Shown piece after piece: positions 60,185 to 64,000 of a stretch of 64,000 nt of DNA (positions are counted from its first letter, which is position 1; every line of letters begins with the position of its first letter). Origin of the DNA: Arthrobacter oryzae. Its GTDB lineage: Bacteria > Actinomycetota > Actinomycetes > Actinomycetales > Micrococcaceae. The position numbers were made by a program, and so were the translations under genes. The notes beneath the pieces are model-generated. The model did not search any database, was not told the DNA's origin, and was given only the letters and a program-made list of their open reading frames with translations. The stretch spans positions 62,001 through 126,000 of the forward strand of contig NZ_JAUSSM010000009.1 in the NCBI RefSeq assembly GCF_030812315.1, read 5' to 3'.

Positions 60185-61855
60185 TTGACTGAACATCTTT
60201 CCCTGACCGGCGTCACCCATGGCTACGGTGACCGCCAGCTTTTCACCGCCGTCGACCTCGTCATTGGCGCCGGTGAACACGCCGCCGTCGTCGGCGAAAA
60301 CGGAGCCGGCAAATCCACGCTGCTGCGGATCCTTGCCGGGCTTGAGGCCCCGGACGAGGGCGCGGCTGCGAGCCACGGCCGCGTCGGCTACCTTGCCCAG
60401 ACCACCGGCCTGCCGGCGTCGTTCACCGTGGGCAACGCCATCGACGACGCACTCGAGTCGCTGCGCGCCATCGAAGCCGAACTGGACCGCCTGGAATCCG
60501 GCCTGGCTGACGCCGACGCGGAACAGCTGGAACGCTACGGCGACCTGCAGACCCAGTACCAGCTCCGGGAAGGTTACGCCGCGGAATCCCGTGTGGAGGC
60601 GGCGCTGGACCGTCTGGGCCTGGGCGGACTGGACCGGCAACGGACGCTGGGTTCGCTTTCCGGCGGGGAGCAGCACCGGGTGGGGCTGGCCTGCGTGCTG
60701 GCTGATCCGGCGGACGTCCTCCTGCTGGACGAGCCCACCAACCACCTGGACGCCAGCGGCACGGCCTGGCTCGAGGCGCGGCTGGCAGCCCACCGGGGGA
60801 CCGTCGTCGTGGTTTCCCACGACCGTGCGCTGCTGCGGAAAGTGGCCGCTTCAGTCATCGAGGTGGACGCCGAGCGGTGCGCCGTCAACAGCTACGGGAA
60901 CGGGTACGACGGGTATCTGCGCGAGAAGGCCGCCGAGCGTGAACGCTGGGTGCAGCAGTACCGCGGCTGGCTGGACGCGATGGCGGCCGAGCGCCTTCAG
61001 GCGGACACTGTGGCCGGGAAAATGGGCTACGCCCGCCGCCGCGACGGCGACAAAATGGGCTTCGACTTCAAGGCCGGCACCTGGCAGCAGGCCGTCACCA
61101 GCAAGGTCCGCAACGCCCAGGAGCGGCTGCGCCGGCTCGAGGCCAATCCCGTCGACCGGCCGCCGGTTCCCTTGAAGCTGGCGGTGGAGCTTCAGGCGGA
61201 GGCCGGGGAGGAGGCTGCCACGGCCGATGCTGCGGGACCGGCGCTGGAAGCGCGCGGCGTGCAGGTGCCCGGCCGCCTGGCTCCGACCGATTTCCGGGTG
61301 GAGGCCGGACAGAAGATCCTGATCACCGGTCCCAACGGGGCCGGGAAATCAACGCTGCTGTCCGTGCTGGCCGGCACCCTCGAGCCGGACGCGGGCACGG
61401 TGGTGCGGCATGGCCGGATCGGCTATCTGCAGCAGGAGCTGGAACCGCCGGCCCGTCCGGGGACGCGCCTCCTTCCGGCGTTCGCCGCGGGACTGGGCGG
61501 GAACATCGATGAGCATGCGGAGTCCCTGCTGCGGCTGGGACTCTTCCGGACCACCGAATTCCACGTCCCCGTCGGGAGCCTTTCCGCCGGGCAGCAGCGC
61601 CGGCTGGCCCTTGCCCGGCTCCTGCTCGGCGGCTTCGGGACGATGCTCGTGGACGAACCCACCAACCACCTGGCGCCCGTGCTGGTGGAACAGCTGGAAG
61701 CGGCCCTTTCGGAATTCGGCGGAACCCTGATCATGGTCAGCCACGACCGCGCATTGGGGGAGTGGTTCAGCAAGTGTGCCGCACGGGACACGGCCGGGAG
61801 CACCGGCGGCCCAGGCTGGCTCCGCTACACGATGGCGGAGGGCGCGCTGGCCTAG
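60185..61855 (+). CDS. ABC-F family ATPase
   Basis: A 556-residue soluble protein with two ABC domains and no membrane segment. The first has GENGAGKST, LSGGEQHR and VLLLDEPTNHLD. The interdomain linker (about residues 240-320) is charged and helical (REKAAERERWVQQYRGWLDAM). The second has GPNGAGKST, LSAGQQRR and MLVDEPTNHLAP. ABC-F proteins act on the ribosome; some give resistance to macrolides, lincosamides or pleuromutilins. Whether this one is a housekeeping or resistance type cannot be told. TTG is the start, with GAGGA upstream. Confidence 0.9.
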   Translation: MTEHLSLTGVTHGYGDRQLFTAVDLVIGAGEHAAVVGENGAGKSTLLRILAGLEAPDEGAAASHGRVGYLAQTTGLPASFTVGNAIDDALESLRAIEAELDRLESGLADADAEQLERYGDLQTQYQLREGYAAESRVEAALDRLGLGGLDRQRTLGSLSGGEQHRVGLACVLADPADVLLLDEPTNHLDASGTAWLEARLAAHRGTVVVVSHDRALLRKVAASVIEVDAERCAVNSYGNGYDGYLREKAAERERWVQQYRGWLDAMAAERLQADTVAGKMGYARRRDGDKMGFDFKAGTWQQAVTSKVRNAQERLRRLEANPVDRPPVPLKLAVELQAEAGEEAATADAAGPALEARGVQVPGRLAPTDFRVEAGQKILITGPNGAGKSTLLSVLAGTLEPDAGTVVRHGRIGYLQQELEPPARPGTRLLPAFAAGLGGNIDEHAESLLRLGLFRTTEFHVPVGSLSAGQQRRLALARLLLGGFGTMLVDEPTNHLAPVLVEQLEAALSEFGGTLIMVSHDRALGEWFSKCAARDTAGSTGGPGWLRYTMAEGALA

Positions 61856-62065
61856 TTCCGCGTCCGTGTCAGCGGTGCGGGAATCGGCTCTGGAAGCTGC
61901 TGCGAAAAACGGTGAGATTTGCGTTAAGGGATCGTTACGCCTTGCCTGCAGGGCTGAAACAACCGCGGAGCAGGATGGAAGGGAGTCAGTGATTCCCACG
62001 CTCAAGTAGCGCCCCTGCGGTCCGCCGCCGGGGGCGTACTCAAGCCGGCCGAAAGGATCTGTCCC

Positions 62066-62413
62066 GTGATCACCAAGAACCTTTTTCTGCAGGGCGTCTT
62101 CCCCTTCGAGGGAGCGGGACTCGAGAAGCCCGTCCCCATCCACCGGGAACTCGCACACTTCGTTCCGGACGGAATCATCAACCAGACCCTCTACTTCCGG
62201 GGCGGCAACTCCAGTTCCGAGCTGATCACCGTGGTCCTGATGCGGGACGGCGTGCCCATGCGGTATTTCCCCATCGGCGCCAAGAGCGACGTCCATGTGC
62301 CGCTGCGCGTGGTGGAGGACATCGAGGGCGGGTCCGTCATTGAGGTGTTCCTTTTGGCGGCCAACGGCGTTGCGGGGCACGTGGTGGTCGACCTGGGCAT
62401 GGTGGAACACTGA
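62066..62413 (+). CDS. Conserved-looking protein upstream of nirB, 115 aa
   Basis: I do not recognise a family. The protein starts MITKNLFLQGVFPFEGAGLE and has a mostly beta-type pattern (ELITVVLMRDGVPMRYFPIG, SVIEVFLLAANGVAGHVVVD) with no membrane helix, signal peptide or cysteine motif. AAAGGA before the GTG start supports translation. Its TGA overlaps the nirB ATG, so it belongs to the nitrite reductase operon and may aid that enzyme; this is inference from coupling only. Confidence 0.7.
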   Translation: MITKNLFLQGVFPFEGAGLEKPVPIHRELAHFVPDGIINQTLYFRGGNSSSELITVVLMRDGVPMRYFPIGAKSDVHVPLRVVEDIEGGSVIEVFLLAANGVAGHVVVDLGMVEH

Positions 62414-64000
62414 TGACAACCGTCGCAGACGAAAACAAGCGCAAGACGCAGCCCAAGACCCAGGCCATCACCCGGCCCAAGACCCAGCCCAGGCACCAAG
62501 CGCGTCAGGCGAAGCCAGCCGCCCGCCGTCGGCTGGTGGTGATCGGCAACGGCATGGCCGGGGCCCGTGCGGTGGAGGAGATCCTGGCCCGCGGCGGCGC
62601 CGAGCAGTTCAGCATCACCATGTTCGGCGACGAGCCCTACGGCAACTACAACCGGATCATGCTCAGCCACGTCCTCTCCGGCGAGGAAAGCGACGCGGAC
62701 ATTTTCCTGAACTCCCTGCACTGGTACCAGGACAACAACATCACCCTGCACGCGGGCGTCCGGGTGGAACGGATCGACCGGTTCACCAAGTACGTCTTCG
62801 CCAATAACGGCCACGTTGTTCCCTACGACGTCCTGATCATCGCCACGGGCAGCCAGTCGTTCATTCCGCCGATGGACGGCCTGTACACGCCCAGCGGCTC
62901 GATCAAGCCCGGGGTGTTCACGTTCCGCACCATCGACGACACTCGCAACATGGTCCAGCACGCTCAGCAGGATCGTCCCCCGGAGGGAGAACGCAGTGCG
63001 GTAGTCATTGGGGGCGGCCTGTTGGGGCTGGAAGCGGCGCGCGGACTGCAGAGCCACGGCATCGACGTCGACGTGGTGCATTCCGGCGGGCACCTTATGA
63101 ACGCCCAGATGGGACCCGACGGCGGGGCGATCCTCCGCCGGAGCGTGGAGGCCCTGGGCATCCGGGTGCACACAGGGAGCCGTACGACAGCGGTCCTCGG
63201 CGCGGACAAGGTCACCGGCGTGAGGCTGCGGGACCGGCCGGACATCGACTGCGACATGGTGGTGGTGGCCGCCGGGATCCGCCCCAACGTGGATGTCGCC
63301 GTCCTCAGTGGGCTGCACGTGGAGCGCGCCATCGTGGTGGATGACCAGCTGCGGGTGGTGGACGAGGATGACATCTATGCGGTGGGCGAATGCGTCCAGC
63401 ACCGCGGCGAGGTCTACGGGCTGGTGGCGCCGCTGTGGGAGCAGGCCGTTGTGCTCGCCAACCACGTCACCGGCGCGGACTCCACCTCGGCCTACCTCGG
63501 CTCCCGGATCGCCACCAAACTCAAGGTTGCCGGCGTCGAAGTCGCGTCCATGGGCCTGCAGGGCCCGGAACGGGAGACGGACGAACACATCCTGTTCTCC
63601 GAGCCCAGCCGTGGTGTCTTCAAGTCCATCGTCATCCGTGACAACAAGATGGTGGGCGCCACCCTTCTCGGCGACAGCCGCAAGGTGGCCTACCTGACCC
63701 AGGCCTTCGACAAGGGGCTGCCCCTGCCGGAGGAGCGGATCTCGCTGATGTTCGATCTGGGCGGCCCCGCCGAGGAACAAGGCGTGGCCGAGCTCGACGA
63801 CGACGCGCAGGTCTGCAACTGCAACGGCGTCAGCAAGAAATCCCTCGTGGACGTTGTGAAGGGCGGCTGCAACACCGTGGCCGGCGCCATGGATGCCACC
63901 CGGGCCGGTAAGGGCTGCGGGTCCTGCAAGCTGCTGGTGAAGCAGGTGGTGGAATGGGCCGCTGACGGCGCCGTGGAAGAGGATCCCGCCGCCAGCTATT
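62413..64000 (+). CDS. nirB: Nitrite reductase large subunit, 5' part (runs off the window)
   Basis: At least 529 residues, cut by the window end. A basic N-terminal extension (about 40 residues, KTQPKTQAITRPKTQP) precedes the FAD/NAD(P)H oxidoreductase: RLVVIGNGMAGARAVEEIL, GNYNRIMLSHVLSGE, VVIGGGLLGLEAARGL and DIYAVGECVQH. A BFD-like [2Fe-2S] domain follows with CNCNGVSKKSL and GKGCGSCKLLV (four cysteines). The sirohaem domain would lie beyond the window. It reduces nitrite to ammonium in assimilation. The start overlaps the upstream gene in TGATG. Confidence 0.93.
   Translation, partial: MTTVADENKRKTQPKTQAITRPKTQPRHQARQAKPAARRRLVVIGNGMAGARAVEEILARGGAEQFSITMFGDEPYGNYNRIMLSHVLSGEESDADIFLNSLHWYQDNNITLHAGVRVERIDRFTKYVFANNGHVVPYDVLIIATGSQSFIPPMDGLYTPSGSIKPGVFTFRTIDDTRNMVQHAQQDRPPEGERSAVVIGGGLLGLEAARGLQSHGIDVDVVHSGGHLMNAQMGPDGGAILRRSVEALGIRVHTGSRTTAVLGADKVTGVRLRDRPDIDCDMVVVAAGIRPNVDVAVLSGLHVERAIVVDDQLRVVDEDDIYAVGECVQHRGEVYGLVAPLWEQAVVLANHVTGADSTSAYLGSRIATKLKVAGVEVASMGLQGPERETDEHILFSEPSRGVFKSIVIRDNKMVGATLLGDSRKVAYLTQAFDKGLPLPEERISLMFDLGGPAEEQGVAELDDDAQVCNCNGVSKKSLVDVVKGGCNTVAGAMDATRAGKGCGSCKLLVKQVVEWAADGAVEEDPAASY

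Overview
The window is high-GC DNA with actinobacterial gene content: a GTG/TTG-tolerant start repertoire, a Rex / glutaredoxin / HAD cluster, a ResB-CcsB cytochrome c system, the menaquinone genes menA-menE-menB, a 32-codon bS22-type ribosomal protein and many probably leaderless genes. Gene content and order resemble Arthrobacter / Pseudarthrobacter (Micrococcaceae); this is inference from recognition, not from a search. No tRNA, rRNA or CRISPR array was seen.

Region 1 (1-33.9 kb) is carbohydrate uptake and catabolism. It holds two complete sugar ABC permease/binding-protein sets, an orphan binding protein, a GH42 beta-galactosidase and an MFS exporter. Next comes a cluster resembling the Bacillus yes/lpl rhamnogalacturonan locus: GH78 alpha-L-rhamnosidase, a Gfo/Idh/MocA-DUF6807 fusion, a DUF624 (YesL-like) protein, an LplABC-type importer, a CE12 rhamnogalacturonan acetylesterase and a DUF1961 (YesU-like) protein. 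It ends in a LacI regulator, L-rhamnose catabolism (rhaM, rhaI, bifunctional rhaD-type aldolase/dehydrogenase, rhaB) and a CE7 esterase. A 12-bp operator-like word close to TGAAACGATTCA lies before the GH42/importer, GH78/DUF624, LplA-type binding-protein and rhaM transcription units. It ties the region into one probable regulon for rhamnose-containing pectin (rhamnogalacturonan I) side products. A second palindrome, GAGAAA-GCGT-TTTCTC, marks other sugar-binding-protein promoters; no clear cognate regulator lies in the window. No ATP-binding subunit is present for any of the sugar importers.

Region 2 (34-55.6 kb) is core genome: DAHP synthase with an aromatic leader peptide, an excisionase-type HTH protein, bS22, HAD hydrolase, glutaredoxin, Rex, two tandem PQYGQ-rich membrane proteins, YceI, the histidine phosphatase-TlpA-CcdA-ResB-CcsB cytochrome c operon, small membrane proteins, menaquinone genes, a VOC protein, a CPBP protease and a manganese-type ABC importer.

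Region 3 (55.6-60.0 kb) is a decaying operon on the minus strand (HicB-like antitoxin, DUF4097 protein, ABC ATPase, ABC-2 permease). Every gene is broken by frameshifts, a nonsense codon or an IS110-family insertion. The insertion site can be reconstructed to the base, and the long non-coding end of the IS contains segments matching both target flanks and both element ends, as expected of a bridge RNA. Region 4 (60.2-64 kb) has an ABC-F ATPase, an unrecognised 115-aa protein and the start of nirB, which runs off the window.
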